Shown: in pieces, positions 7,594-16,217 of the stretch
How positions within the stretch are numbered: the stretch's first letter is position 1
Layout of the letters: every line of letters begins with the position of its first letter
Assembly (NCBI GenBank): GCA_910577635.1
Contig: CAJTNR010000007.1
Coordinates: forward strand, 26,695 to 90,694
Reading direction: 5' to 3'
Source of the DNA: an uncultured Vampirovibrio sp.
Lineage (GTDB): Bacteria > Cyanobacteriota > Vampirovibrionia > Gastranaerophilales > Gastranaerophilaceae
Length of the DNA: 64,000 nucleotides
Notes under the pieces: model-generated
Databases searched by the model: none
What the model saw: only the letters and a program-made list of their open reading frames with translations
What the model was told of the DNA's origin: nothing
Program-made: the position numbers and the translations under genes

Positions 7594-8278
7594 AATTTTT
7601 ATATATACACATTATATAATAAAAGCAATTTACATAAAAAAAATATCTTTTTATATATGTAGGTAAATTACGCACACACACTTTAAAATTTAACCATTTT
7701 TAAAGGAAAGAGGACGGACACACAATGAGTTGGGTTATACTAGCACTAAGAAAACAAGAGCTCAAAAGAGCCCACTCTGACTATGTTGCGCAAGAACTGC
7801 AGATATCAAGACAAACAAGAGCAGAAGCAAGAAGATATCACTATGAACAACTACTTGTAAGAAACGATCAAAACGAAAAATTAGATGAATTAAAAAGTAT
7901 TTACAACAATAGCAAAGATGAAATAAACGATAGAATAAAAGCACTAAAAGCAACTGTAGATAGTGAAAATGAAGGAAAAGACACAAAAGACAAAATTTCC
8001 TACAATGAATTCTATGATACTGAAGGAAAATCATTAGCCGAATACAACACAATGCTAAATGAAGCGCAGGAAAACTACCAGGAAGATGTTATGAACACAA
8101 AAACATACTGGGAAGAAGAACTTGCAATGATTGAAGAAGAAGCAAACGATACAGAAACAATGCTTGAAGAACAAAAAGTAGAAATAGAAACACTAATGGA
8201 AGCAATAAGCCAGGAAATCCAAGCAGTTGATCAAGCAATAAGCACAGAAGTACAAAACAGCACGATAAAACTTTCATA
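7586..8278 (+). repeat. Perfect 693-bp direct repeat, copy A
   Basis: Compared by eye line by line, this segment is identical to 10243-10935 at a constant offset of 2657. It contains the leader region and the entire coiled-coil coding sequence, ending within the stop codon (TAG here, TAA in the other copy). Homology continues about ten bases further left with one mismatch. No inverted termini or target duplication flank it, so it does not look like a transposon. Confidence 0.9.
7652..7666 (+). promoter_or_regulatory. Shared promoter-like element TATATATGTAGGTAA (copy A)
   Basis: Same element as at 6195 and 10309, 58 bases before the ATG at 7725. A separate TATAAT also occurs earlier in the leader (about 7615-7620), so more than one start site is possible. 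Confidence 0.5.
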
Positions 8279-8279
8279 G
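7725..8279 (+). CDS. Small coiled-coil protein (paralogue 2, duplicated copy A)
   Basis: The 184-residue product is identical to that at 10382. It starts MSWVILALRKQELKRAHSD and continues SRQTRAEARRYHYEQLL, then long charged helices with heptad-like spacing (EEELAMIEEEANDTETMLEEQ) and ends QNSTIKLS. A ribosome-binding site, AAAGGAAAGAGGACGG, lies 8-20 bases before the ATG. It is cytoplasmic by sequence or exported without a cleavable signal; the conserved N-terminal amphipathic block and C-terminal IxLS recall proteins recognised by their ends, such as flagellar export substrates, but that is only an analogy. No catalytic motif. Confidence 0.88.
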   Translation: MSWVILALRKQELKRAHSDYVAQELQISRQTRAEARRYHYEQLLVRNDQNEKLDELKSIYNNSKDEINDRIKALKATVDSENEGKDTKDKISYNEFYDTEGKSLAEYNTMLNEAQENYQEDVMNTKTYWEEELAMIEEEANDTETMLEEQKVEIETLMEAISQEIQAVDQAISTEVQNSTIKLS

Positions 8280-8295
8280 AACAATAAAATAATCT

Positions 8296-8325
8296 AAGGA
8301 CTGAAAAACTTTTTCAGTCCTATTT
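8296..8325. terminator. Bidirectional terminator between convergent genes
   Basis: AGGACTGAAAAA pairs with TTTTTCAGTCCT almost without a loop; the practical stem is AGGACTGAAA with TTTCAGTCCT. T-rich and A-rich flanks serve both the coiled-coil gene on the plus strand and the flavoenzyme gene on the minus strand, whose stop codon overlaps the stem. Confidence 0.8.
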
Positions 8326-9684
8326 ATTTAACAACTCTTTAAGTTTATAAGCAGCGGTAAGGATAGGATCAATTGATCCAGAATAAGGAGGCGCATAGGG
8401 CAGATCAAGATGAAGCAAATCTTCTACTCTTGTTCTTGATTTTAGCGCTGAAGCAATTGTATTAATTCTCTGCGCAACATTAGCACCCCTTCCCACCCCT
8501 TGAGCCCCAAGGAGTTCACCGCTTCTTTTATCTGCAACCAGTTTAATTGTAATTTCATTAGCATCCGGCATATAACCTGCTTTATCTTTTTTTACAACAG
8601 TAGCGCTTATTGGTTCAATATTAATAGTACTAGCATAATAATTAGCTTCACTTAAAGTTAAACCAGTTTTAGAAATTGTAAATTCAAAAAATCTTGTAAT
8701 AACAGATTTTAGCACCCCGTCAAAATTCTCAAAATGTTCAAGAGAAGTGGCATTAATTGCAGCAACCCTTCCTTCTTTATTGGCAATAGTTCCAAGTCCG
8801 ATATAAGTAGGCTGTTTTGTAATAATGCAGTATTCTTCCGTACAATCACCGCAAGAGAAGATATTAGGGATATTGGTTCTCATTTTTGTATCAACATATA
8901 TCGCTCCTGTTGATCCAAGTTTAATCCCTGCGTTTTTTGCAATTTCAACATTAGGAAGCGCTCCTGTAGCAAGAACACAAAAGTCAGCACTGTATTCTTT
9001 ACCGGATTCACTTATTGCACTTTTAAAGTTATTCTCTTCATTGACTGTAAACTTGACAATTTTTTCATTGCAAAAAATATCAACCCTGGTTCCTGTTTTA
9101 GTTACAATCAGATTTTTAATTAATTTAGAAAAATCTTCATCAAAGTCAGATACTATTCTATCTTTAATTTCAACAATAGTAACACTTAAACCATTTTTTA
9201 AAAATGCTTCTGTAAGTTCAATTGCAATATATCCGCTTCCTATAATAAGAACGCTTTTTGATTTTTCCATTTTTTTCTTAATCTCAACCGCTGATTCTAA
9301 GCTTCTCAGGGTAAAAACATTACCTGCTGAAGCATTTTCAATATTAGGAATATTAACATGCGCTCCAAGAGCGAGTATTAACTCATCATAGAAAATATGG
9401 TTATTGTTAATTAAAACACAGTTTTTATCAGGATAAATTTCTTGAAGCTCGTGATTCAAAAAAACCTGAATACCATTCTTGATAAAATCCTCAGGAGTTC
9501 TTATTATTAGTTTGTTGATATCATCCACACTGCCTTCAATAAAATATGGCAGCCCGCACAACGAATATGCAATTTTATCTTCTCTTGTGTAGAGTTCTAC
9601 GTGGTTGCCTGGTTCTAATCTTTTTGCCTTTGAAGCGGCTTTAGCGCCTGCCGCGCCGCCTCCTATAACTATTATTTTTTTCAT
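8320..9684 (-). CDS. CoA-disulfide reductase / NADH oxidase-type flavoprotein
   Basis: The 454-residue product has an N-terminal FAD-binding motif GGGAAGAKAA (8-17), then YSLCGLPY with a single redox cysteine at residue 43, the position used in CoA-disulfide reductases and NADH oxidases of this family. A second Rossmann motif (LIIGSGYIAIELTEAF, near 150) binds NAD(P)H, followed by the second FAD motif (NIFSCGDCTE) and a dimerisation domain. It may reduce CoA disulfide, persulfides or oxygen; the exact substrate is not evident. No rhodanese domain is fused. It is convergent with the coiled-coil gene and divergent from rsmD, with 32 bases between starts. Confidence 0.88.
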   Translation of the reverse strand: MKKIIVIGGGAAGAKAASKAKRLEPGNHVELYTREDKIAYSLCGLPYFIEGSVDDINKLIIRTPEDFIKNGIQVFLNHELQEIYPDKNCVLINNNHIFYDELILALGAHVNIPNIENASAGNVFTLRSLESAVEIKKKMEKSKSVLIIGSGYIAIELTEAFLKNGLSVTIVEIKDRIVSDFDEDFSKLIKNLIVTKTGTRVDIFCNEKIVKFTVNEENNFKSAISESGKEYSADFCVLATGALPNVEIAKNAGIKLGSTGAIYVDTKMRTNIPNIFSCGDCTEEYCIITKQPTYIGLGTIANKEGRVAAINATSLEHFENFDGVLKSVITRFFEFTISKTGLTLSEANYYASTINIEPISATVVKKDKAGYMPDANEITIKLVADKRSGELLGAQGVGRGANVAQRINTIASALKSRTRVEDLLHLDLPYAPPYSGSIDPILTAAYKLKELLNK

Positions 9685-9716
9685 GGTAAATTCATATTAC
9701 AAAAAGGAGATAAAAA

Positions 9717-10241
9717 ATGTATCTGACAGGTGGGCAATATAAAGGTCATAAAATTGAAACTGCAAAAAGTGCAAGACCAACTTTATCTAAAAATAGGGAA
9801 AGTATTTTTAATATTCTCACCCAATTCTCCAATTATGGAGATAGTTTTCTTGATATGTTTGCAGGAAGCGCTATAATGGGTCTTGAAGCGCTATCAAGAG
9901 GATACAAAGTTAAAGAGCTTGAAATTAATCGAAAAAGCGCACAGATTATTAAAAAAAACTATGAAAAACTTCATCTAAAACCGGATTTAACTATATGTAA
10001 CGCCCTTCAATATATAGAAAATAAGTTTGATATTATCTACCTTGACCCTCCCTGGAATTATGACTACATCCCAATAATCAAAAAAGCAGCTGAACTTCTT
10101 AATCCTAAGGGAATTATAATAGTTGAGCACACTAATAATCAAAACATCGAAGAAATTATTAAGAAAGAAAATTTAAACTTAGAAATTGTAAAATCAAAAA
10201 AATATGGTCGTTGTTATATTGATTTTCTTTCTTTTTGTTAA
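9717..10241 (+). CDS. rsmD: 16S rRNA (guanine-966 N2) methyltransferase
   Basis: RsmD methylates G966 of 16S rRNA during 30S assembly using S-adenosylmethionine. The 174-residue product shows the opening GGQYKGHKI, the SAM motif LDMFAGSAIMGLEALSRG (45-62) and catalytic DPPW (110-113). The ribosome-binding site AAAAAGGAG lies seven bases before the ATG. The gene's last bases (TTTTTGTTAA) are also the left edge of repeat copy B, so the duplicated segment begins at its stop codon. Confidence 0.93.
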   Translation: MYLTGGQYKGHKIETAKSARPTLSKNRESIFNILTQFSNYGDSFLDMFAGSAIMGLEALSRGYKVKELEINRKSAQIIKKNYEKLHLKPDLTICNALQYIENKFDIIYLDPPWNYDYIPIIKKAAELLNPKGIIIVEHTNNQNIEEIIKKENLNLEIVKSKKYGRCYIDFLSFC

Positions 10242-10250
10242 TTTTTGTAA
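10238..10250 (+). promoter_or_regulatory. Shared upstream box TTAATTTTTGTAA (copy B)
   Basis: Same box as at 7581 with T for C at position 5; it overlaps the stop codon of rsmD. Confidence 0.4.
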
Positions 10251-10935
10251 AATTTTTATATATACACATTATATAATAAAAGCAATTTACATAAAAAAAA
10301 TATCTTTTTATATATGTAGGTAAATTACGCACACACACTTTAAAATTTAACCATTTTTAAAGGAAAGAGGACGGACACACAATGAGTTGGGTTATACTAG
10401 CACTAAGAAAACAAGAGCTCAAAAGAGCCCACTCTGACTATGTTGCGCAAGAACTGCAGATATCAAGACAAACAAGAGCAGAAGCAAGAAGATATCACTA
10501 TGAACAACTACTTGTAAGAAACGATCAAAACGAAAAATTAGATGAATTAAAAAGTATTTACAACAATAGCAAAGATGAAATAAACGATAGAATAAAAGCA
10601 CTAAAAGCAACTGTAGATAGTGAAAATGAAGGAAAAGACACAAAAGACAAAATTTCCTACAATGAATTCTATGATACTGAAGGAAAATCATTAGCCGAAT
10701 ACAACACAATGCTAAATGAAGCGCAGGAAAACTACCAGGAAGATGTTATGAACACAAAAACATACTGGGAAGAAGAACTTGCAATGATTGAAGAAGAAGC
10801 AAACGATACAGAAACAATGCTTGAAGAACAAAAAGTAGAAATAGAAACACTAATGGAAGCAATAAGCCAGGAAATCCAAGCAGTTGATCAAGCAATAAGC
10901 ACAGAAGTACAAAACAGCACGATAAAACTTTCATA
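10243..10935 (+). repeat. Perfect 693-bp direct repeat, copy B
   Basis: Identical to 7586-8278. It lies between rsmD and the EF-hand gene. Absence of any silent difference over 693 bases implies very recent duplication or ongoing gene conversion. Confidence 0.9.
10309..10323 (+). promoter_or_regulatory. Shared promoter-like element TATATATGTAGGTAA (copy B)
   Basis: Identical to 7652-7666 and 58 bases before the ATG at 10382. Confidence 0.5.
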
Positions 10936-10936
10936 A
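10382..10936 (+). CDS. Small coiled-coil protein (paralogue 3, duplicated copy B)
   Basis: The 184-residue product is identical to that at 7725; only the stop codon differs (TAA against TAG). It carries the same ribosome-binding site and leader. See the copy A entry for domains. Presence of two identical copies plus one diverged copy suggests selection for high dosage or repeated recombination at this locus. Function unknown. Confidence 0.88.
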   Translation: MSWVILALRKQELKRAHSDYVAQELQISRQTRAEARRYHYEQLLVRNDQNEKLDELKSIYNNSKDEINDRIKALKATVDSENEGKDTKDKISYNEFYDTEGKSLAEYNTMLNEAQENYQEDVMNTKTYWEEELAMIEEEANDTETMLEEQKVEIETLMEAISQEIQAVDQAISTEVQNSTIKLS

Positions 10937-10952
10937 GATAAGGAAGGTAAAT

Positions 10953-10980
10953 AAACCGGGAGTAAATTCCCGGTTTCTCT
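10953..10980. terminator. Terminator between copy B and the EF-hand gene
   Basis: AAACCGGGA pairs with TCCCGGTTT over a short loop. The T-tail is weak on the plus strand (TTTCTCTC) and better on the minus strand (TTTATTT), so it probably serves both convergent genes. Confidence 0.75.
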
Positions 10981-10985
10981 CATCT

Positions 10986-11525
10986 TTAGTTAAATACACG
11001 CTCATTATCAGAATTTTGGGTTTCTTTGGTGTCAGAAACATTTGTTTCATAAAACATAGACATCTTATTAGGGTCAATCTTGGGGAATTTATCCTTAACT
11101 TCTTTAATATCTTGATTTATTCTATAAGCATTAATTTCACTTTGAGTTATTCTTCCGTCATGATTAACATCAATTTCAGTAAAATTAGATAATACAGTAT
11201 CTAAAAGACTGGACATAGTATTAGAATTACTTGAGCATAACTGGCTCAGCTCCTGATAAGTCATCCCTTGGGTTTTTAGTTTTGTTACATAATTATTAAC
11301 ATCATTTGTGGTAATTTGTCCATCGCCATCCATATCAATTTGATTGAAGTTAGTCATCATATAGCTTCTAAAAGTTTGATCAACACTATATCTTATTGCA
11401 TCATCTTTAGGATTTAGAATTTTATCCATAGTAAGCCCTTGTGCGCCGTCAAGCAATAAAAGATAGTTTGAATTTAAACCTGTAATTGCACTTGTAAATA
11501 AACTTGAACCTAATAAATTAGCCAT
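10986..11525 (-). CDS. EF-hand calcium-binding protein
   Basis: The 179-residue product has two canonical EF-hand loops: DMDGDGQITTND (64-75) and DVNHDGRITQSE (119-130), with calcium ligands at positions 1, 3, 5 and 12 (Asp instead of Glu at 12 in the first). The N-terminus (MANLLGSSLFTSAITGLNS) is apolar and rich in Ser, without a clear cleavage signal. The likely role is calcium sensing or calcium-stabilised structure; the partner is unknown. Ribosome-binding site AAAAGAGG precedes the ATG by 8-15 bases. It is divergent from fusA with 154 bases between. Confidence 0.85.
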   Translation of the reverse strand: MANLLGSSLFTSAITGLNSNYLLLLDGAQGLTMDKILNPKDDAIRYSVDQTFRSYMMTNFNQIDMDGDGQITTNDVNNYVTKLKTQGMTYQELSQLCSSNSNTMSSLLDTVLSNFTEIDVNHDGRITQSEINAYRINQDIKEVKDKFPKIDPNKMSMFYETNVSDTKETQNSDNERVFN

Positions 11526-11679
11526 AATAAATACCTCTTTTTTTAAGTTTATATTAATGTTTTTTTAAAAAAAGTAAAACCAGTAAATGTATGAATTTGA
11601 AAACACTTGTAAATAGACTTGTTTGTGCGAAAATTAATAATATAAATAAGGTACTAATTATAGAAAAGGAAATTCAAAT

Positions 11680-13767
11680 ATGCCAAGAAAAACAGCATTA
11701 GATAAAATCCGCAATATTGGTATCGCAGCGCATATTGACGCAGGCAAAACCACAACCACTGAGCGTATTTTATTCTACACAGGTAAAACTCACAAAATTG
11801 GTGAAGTGCACGATGGTGCAGCTGTTACCGACTTTATGGAACAAGAAAGAGAAAGAGGAATTACTATCCAATCAGCAGCAGTTACAGCTGAATGGAAAGG
11901 TCATCAAATCAATGTCATTGACACCCCGGGTCACGTTGACTTTACAATTGAAGTAGAACGTTCCTTACGTGTATTAGACGGTGTAGTTGCTGTATTCTGC
12001 GCTGTTGGCGGTGTTCAATCACAATCTGAAACCGTTTGGCGTCAAGCTAACAGATATGAAGTTCCGCGCATGGTTTTTGTTAATAAAATGGATAGAACAG
12101 GTGCTGATTTTTACCGTGTTGTAGACCAAATCAAAAACAGACTTGGTGCTAATGCTATTCCTATTCAATTGCCGATTGGTACTGAGGATAAATTCTGCGG
12201 TTTAATTGATTTAATGACAATGAAAGCTGAAATTTACACTAATGACTTAGGAACAGACATTAAAGAGGAAGAAATCCCCTCTGATATGCTAGATAAAGCA
12301 AAAGAATACAGAGACGCAATGGTAGAAGCGATTGCAAGCGAAGATGACGCTTTAATGGAAAAATTCTTCGAAGATCCTGATACTATTACTGTAGATGAGC
12401 TTAAAGCCGTATTAAGAAAAGCGGTTTGTGCAAACAAAATTGTTCCTGTATGCTGTGGCACAGCATTTAAAAACAAAGGGGTTCAGCTTCTTCTTAACAA
12501 TGTTGTTGATTATATGCCTTCTCCGCTTGATGTTAAGGCTATTGAAGGCGAATTAGAAGACGGATCAAAAACACAACGTAACTCAAGTGATGATGAACCT
12601 TTTGCTGCTTTAGCATTCAAAGTTATGACAGATCCTTTTGTAGGACGTTTAACTTTCTTAAGAATTTATTCAGGAAAAATTACTTCTGGTTCTTATGTTC
12701 TTAATGCAACTAATGGCAAAAAAGAACGTATTTCAAGATTAGTTAGAATGTATGCTGATCAAAGACTGGAAGAACAAGAAGTATATGCAGGCGACATATG
12801 TGCTGCAGTTGGTTTAAAAGAAACTACAACAGGGGATACTTTGTGTGATGAAAAAGCTCCTATTATCCTAGAAAGAATGAGTTTCCCAGAACCTGTAATT
12901 TCAGTTGCAATTGAGCCCAAAACAAAAGCTGACCAGGATAAAATGGGTATTGCACTGCAAAAATTAGCTGAGGAAGATCCATCCTTCCGTGTTAAATCTG
13001 ATACTGAAACAGGTCAAACAATTATTTCCGGTATGGGTGAACTTCACTTAGATATTATTGTTGATAGAATGCTTCGTGAATTTAAAGTTGAAGCTAATAT
13101 CGGTAAACCCCAGGTTGCATACAGAGAAACAATCAGAGGCAATTCAGACCAAGACTCTAAATTCATCCGTCAATCAGGTGGTAAGGGTCAATATGGTCAT
13201 GTTAAAATTAAAATCTCACCTGCAGGAGAAAACGAAGGTTTTGTATTTGAAAATAAAATTGTCGGCGGTGCAATTCCTAAGGAATACATTGAACCAGCCA
13301 GAAAAGGTATGGAAGAAGCTCTTGAAGGCGGTATTCTAGCTGGATATCCAATGATTGATGTTAAAGTCGAACTCTATGACGGATCATACCATGAGGTTGA
13401 CTCATCAGAAATGGCATTTAAAATTGCAGGTTCAATGGCAATTAAAGAAGGTTGTAAAAAAGCTCAACCTTGCATCTTGGAACCTATGATGAAAGTTGAA
13501 ATTGAAATTCCAGATGAGTTTACAGGAACAATTATTGGCGATATTTCAAGACGCCGTGGACGCGTTGAAGGACAAGAGCCAAATGGAAACACTGGAAATG
13601 TTATTGTAAGGGCAATTGTTCCTCTGGCTAACATGTTTGGCTATGCTACTGATTTGCGCTCCAACACACAGGGAAGAGGTACATTCTCAATGGAATTCAA
13701 GTGTTATGAGCAAGTTCCAGCTAATATTGAAAAAGAAATTATTTCAAAATCAGCTGCTACAGCTTAA
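11680..13767 (+). CDS. fusA: Elongation factor G
   Basis: EF-G is the translocation GTPase of the ribosome. The 695-residue product is of full length, with G1 AHIDAGKTT (17-25), the switch region [11 protein letters not shown]3 DTPGH, G4 NKMD, then the EF-G domains II-V (for example the [10 protein letters not shown] and GQYGHVKI regions). It stands alone here, not in the usual rpsL-rpsG-fusA-tuf operon. A possible promoter is TTGTTT-16-TATAAA (about 11620-11647). The AAAAGGAAA ribosome-binding site is 7 bases from the ATG. A strong terminator follows. Confidence 0.98.
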   Translation: MPRKTALDKIRNIGIAAHIDAGKTTTTERILFYTGKTHKIGEVHDGAAVTDFMEQERERGITIQSAAVTAEWKGHQINVIDTPGHVDFTIEVERSLRVLDGVVAVFCAVGGVQSQSETVWRQANRYEVPRMVFVNKMDRTGADFYRVVDQIKNRLGANAIPIQLPIGTEDKFCGLIDLMTMKAEIYTNDLGTDIKEEEIPSDMLDKAKEYRDAMVEAIASEDDALMEKFFEDPDTITVDELKAVLRKAVCANKIVPVCCGTAFKNKGVQLLLNNVVDYMPSPLDVKAIEGELEDGSKTQRNSSDDEPFAALAFKVMTDPFVGRLTFLRIYSGKITSGSYVLNATNGKKERISRLVRMYADQRLEEQEVYAGDICAAVGLKETTTGDTLCDEKAPIILERMSFPEPVISVAIEPKTKADQDKMGIALQKLAEEDPSFRVKSDTETGQTIISGMGELHLDIIVDRMLREFKVEANIGKPQVAYRETIRGNSDQDSKFIRQSGGKGQYGHVKIKISPAGENEGFVFENKIVGGAIPKEYIEPARKGMEEALEGGILAGYPMIDVKVELYDGSYHEVDSSEMAFKIAGSMAIKEGCKKAQPCILEPMMKVEIEIPDEFTGTIIGDISRRRGRVEGQEPNGNTGNVIVRAIVPLANMFGYATDLRSNTQGRGTFSMEFKCYEQVPANIEKEIISKSAATA

Positions 13768-13782
13768 AATAATAAAAATTCA

Positions 13783-13814
13783 AAAAACACCTGATAATAT
13801 CAGGTGTTTTTTTT
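13783..13814 (+). terminator. Rho-independent terminator of fusA
   Basis: AAAAACACCTGAT pairs with ATCAGGTGTTTTT over a short AT loop, ending in eight Ts. Confidence 0.92.
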
Positions 13815-13822
13815 GTATAAAA

Positions 13823-13847
13823 AAATAGCATCTAAAAGATGCTATTT
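13823..13847 (-). terminator. Minus-strand terminator for the 86-residue gene
   Basis: AAATAGCATCT pairs with AGATGCTATTT over a three-base loop; read on the minus strand it is followed by a T-run (TTTTTTTATAC). It lies just beyond the end of the 86-residue gene. Confidence 0.8.
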
Positions 13848-13892
13848 AAACCTACCTATAATCCCCCATTTCAGCATAAATAATTTAAATAA

Positions 13893-14153
13893 TTATTTAC
13901 ATATATCTTTAACGCTTGAAACAAAGTCAAAGAATGCTTCTTTAACAAAGTCTCTGGCAAGAATTTTCAATGATGTATTCTCAATTGTTTTAAAGGCAAG
14001 GTTAATGGGGTCCTGCGTGTTTTTAAACCTAGATCTGATGTCTCGATTGTCAATTGTATCCAAATTTTCAATTAGAGTTTCTCTATTGTCTCTAATTTCA
14101 AAAGGATTGAATTGCTGAGTTTCTAATTCGTTTAATCTTGCTAATTTTGACAT
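13893..14153 (-). CDS. Hypothetical 86-residue protein
   Basis: A small acidic-basic mixed protein starting MSKLARLNELETQQFNPFE. No signal peptide, membrane span or recognised domain; probably helical. The ATG is preceded by AAAAGAGAGATT, a weak ribosome-binding site. The minus-strand terminator at 13823-13847 supports expression. The AT-rich 205 bases upstream contain a TATAAT (minus strand, near 14273) that could be its promoter. Confidence 0.6.
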   Translation of the reverse strand: MSKLARLNELETQQFNPFEIRDNRETLIENLDTIDNRDIRSRFKNTQDPINLAFKTIENTSLKILARDFVKEAFFDFVSSVKDICK

Positions 14154-14310
14154 TTTTTAATCTCTCTTTTGATACATCGTCTTTATATATTAATAAAGTA
14201 TTTTTCCTCAATAAAATTGCCATATTATTTTAAGAAACTGTATATATTGTATAGATATATACTTGAAATTCAATTATAGCTTGATTTTTTATATTAAGAA
14301 ATGTTAATAA

Positions 14311-14346
14311 AAAATTAAGCCCCTTAAAAGAGACTTAATTTTTTAT
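14311..14346. terminator. Bidirectional terminator
   Basis: AAAATTAAG pairs with CTTAATTTT over an imperfect inner stem (CCCCTT...AAGAG). On the minus strand it follows the 130-residue gene and continues into a T-run. Confidence 0.6.
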
Positions 14347-14358
14347 TTAAAATTTTAT

Positions 14359-14751
14359 TTATGGTTTTTTAGTTATTTTTTTAACAATACCACTAAACCA
14401 CCCTCCAACTGATCTAAAAGGCTTTGTAATAGATGTCATAATGCCTTTTATTCTGGATGGCGAATTGCCAGCGTGCTTTCTGCCTTTAAAAACAGCGAAT
14501 AAAGCACCCGCGCAAACAATTGCCCCTATAGCTTTTTCTATGATTCCATCTTTTTTTGTCTTTTTTTCTTGTTTTACAAATTCATCAAAACTTTCTTTTT
14601 GCTTATTTGCATAATAAGCAGTGCTATAAGGATTTCCAGTTCTTATATAGGAATTTATAGATCCTCCCATATTAAGCACTTTATTTGCACCAATATCAGA
14701 TATCCTTTGGCTATTATTCATATTATTTGTACTGTAAATTCCCCTAAACAT
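14359..14751 (-). CDS. Hypothetical small membrane protein
   Basis: A product of up to 130 residues with one probable membrane segment (KAIGAIVCAGALFAVF, about residues 73-88) and a basic C-terminus (KPFRSVGGWFSGIVKKITKKP). No family recognised. The first ATG (14751) directly abuts TATAAT, so if that is the -10 box transcription would begin inside the frame and the in-frame ATG at 14721 would be used instead, giving 120 residues. It is transcribed away from rimO. Confidence 0.55.
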   Translation of the reverse strand: MFRGIYSTNNMNNSQRISDIGANKVLNMGGSINSYIRTGNPYSTAYYANKQKESFDEFVKQEKKTKKDGIIEKAIGAIVCAGALFAVFKGRKHAGNSPSRIKGIMTSITKPFRSVGGWFSGIVKKITKKP

Positions 14752-14880
14752 ATTATAATAAAGTATTTTTTGTGTTAAAAATTGCCTTATAAAAGTATTG
14801 TAAAAACTCTTAAATTATTTTATTTTTTTATCTAAAATAAATGTTGATTTTTGGAAGGAAATTATAGATAATTAATTTGT

Positions 14881-16185
14881 ATGAAAGAAAAAGAAAAAAT
14901 TGGAATCCTTCAATTCGGTTGTGCTAAGAATCTTGTTGATCTGGAATTAATGCTTGGCTTATTGGTTAAAAATGGCTATAAATACAGCTTAAATCCTTAT
15001 GAAGATGATATTAAAACAGTTATAATAAACACCTGTTCATTCATTTTAGATGCTGAAAAAGAAAGCGTTAAAGCGATTCTTCAAATGATTGAACAAGGAA
15101 AAAGGATAATTCTAACAGGCTGTTTGGTACAAAAACATCAGGAAGAACTAAAAAAACTGCTTCCTGAGATTAAAAACTATATTGGCACATGCGATTATGA
15201 CAAAATTATTCAAGCAATTGAAAATAAAAATTATTATTGCGTTTCCAAAAACCCTGAATACTGCTATCGGGAAGATATCAAAAGAGAACAGATTACTGTT
15301 GGAGCTTCAAGCTATATAAAAATTGCAGAAGGGTGTTACTATAATTGCGGATATTGTGTAATTCCAAGCTTAAGAGGAAAATACAAATCAAGAAGTATTG
15401 AAAACATTGTTCAAGAGGCTAAAGAACTTGCTAATAAAGGCGTTAGTGAAATTATCCTCATTGCTCAAGACACAACAAGCTACGGACTTGATCTTTATAA
15501 AAAACCAATGCTTGCAGAGCTTATTAAGCAATTAAATGAAATTGAAAATATTGATTGGATAAGGATAATGTACTCTTATCCTACAAACTTTAATGACGAG
15601 CTAATTGATGCAATAGCAACTCTTGATAAAGTTGTTAAATATATTGATATTCCTTTGCAGCACTCCAATAAAGAAGTTTTAGCAAGAATGAAAAGACCGG
15701 CTGTTGACTATAGGGAATTAATTGCAAAAATAAGAAAAAAAATCAAAAATGTTGCAATTAGAACAACTTTTATAGTAGGTTATCCTGGTGAGACAGAAGA
15801 AGAATTTTTAGATTTGTATAATTTTGTTAAGGAAATGAAATTTGATAAAGTCGGCATTTTTACATATTCAAGAGAAAAAAACACATATGCATATGACTTA
15901 AAACCGCAGATTAGAAGCAATATTAAGAAAAAAAGAAAAAGTGAGTTAATGAAACTTCAAAAAGAAATTTCTCTTAATATTAATAAACAATACATCGGAA
16001 AAAATATTCGATGTATAATAGAAGAAATACATTCCGATGGAAAGATTATAGCCAGAAGTTACAAGGATGCACCGGAAATTGACGGACTGGTATATATTGA
16101 ATCCAAGGAATATTTGACACCAACTGATATAGTAAATGTTAAAATTAAAAAATGTTCGTGCTATGATTTATTTGGTGTGGTATAA
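14881..16185 (+). CDS. rimO: Ribosomal protein S12 methylthiotransferase
   Basis: RimO is a radical-SAM enzyme that adds a methylthio group to an aspartate of ribosomal protein S12. The 434-residue product has the N-terminal cluster cysteines C14 (in QFGCAKN, the RimO-type opening), C52 and C81; the radical-SAM motif C152-x3-C156-x2-C159 (GCYYNCGYC); and a C-terminal TRAM domain (from about 370). The FGCAKN motif separates it from the tRNA-modifying MiaB. The MerR-type gene follows closely downstream. Confidence 0.95.
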   Translation: MKEKEKIGILQFGCAKNLVDLELMLGLLVKNGYKYSLNPYEDDIKTVIINTCSFILDAEKESVKAILQMIEQGKRIILTGCLVQKHQEELKKLLPEIKNYIGTCDYDKIIQAIENKNYYCVSKNPEYCYREDIKREQITVGASSYIKIAEGCYYNCGYCVIPSLRGKYKSRSIENIVQEAKELANKGVSEIILIAQDTTSYGLDLYKKPMLAELIKQLNEIENIDWIRIMYSYPTNFNDELIDAIATLDKVVKYIDIPLQHSNKEVLARMKRPAVDYRELIAKIRKKIKNVAIRTTFIVGYPGETEEEFLDLYNFVKEMKFDKVGIFTYSREKNTYAYDLKPQIRSNIKKKRKSELMKLQKEISLNINKQYIGKNIRCIIEEIHSDGKIIARSYKDAPEIDGLVYIESKEYLTPTDIVNVKIKKCSCYDLFGVV

Positions 16186-16217
16186 TTTTATAAGAAGAAA
16201 AAGTTTTGGGGCTTAAG

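Noticed and set aside
7586..10935. Repeat pair as a composite transposon or insertion sequence
   Set aside because: No transposase, inverted ends or target duplication; the repeats contain only a coiled-coil gene and its leader, and the DNA between holds ordinary housekeeping genes.
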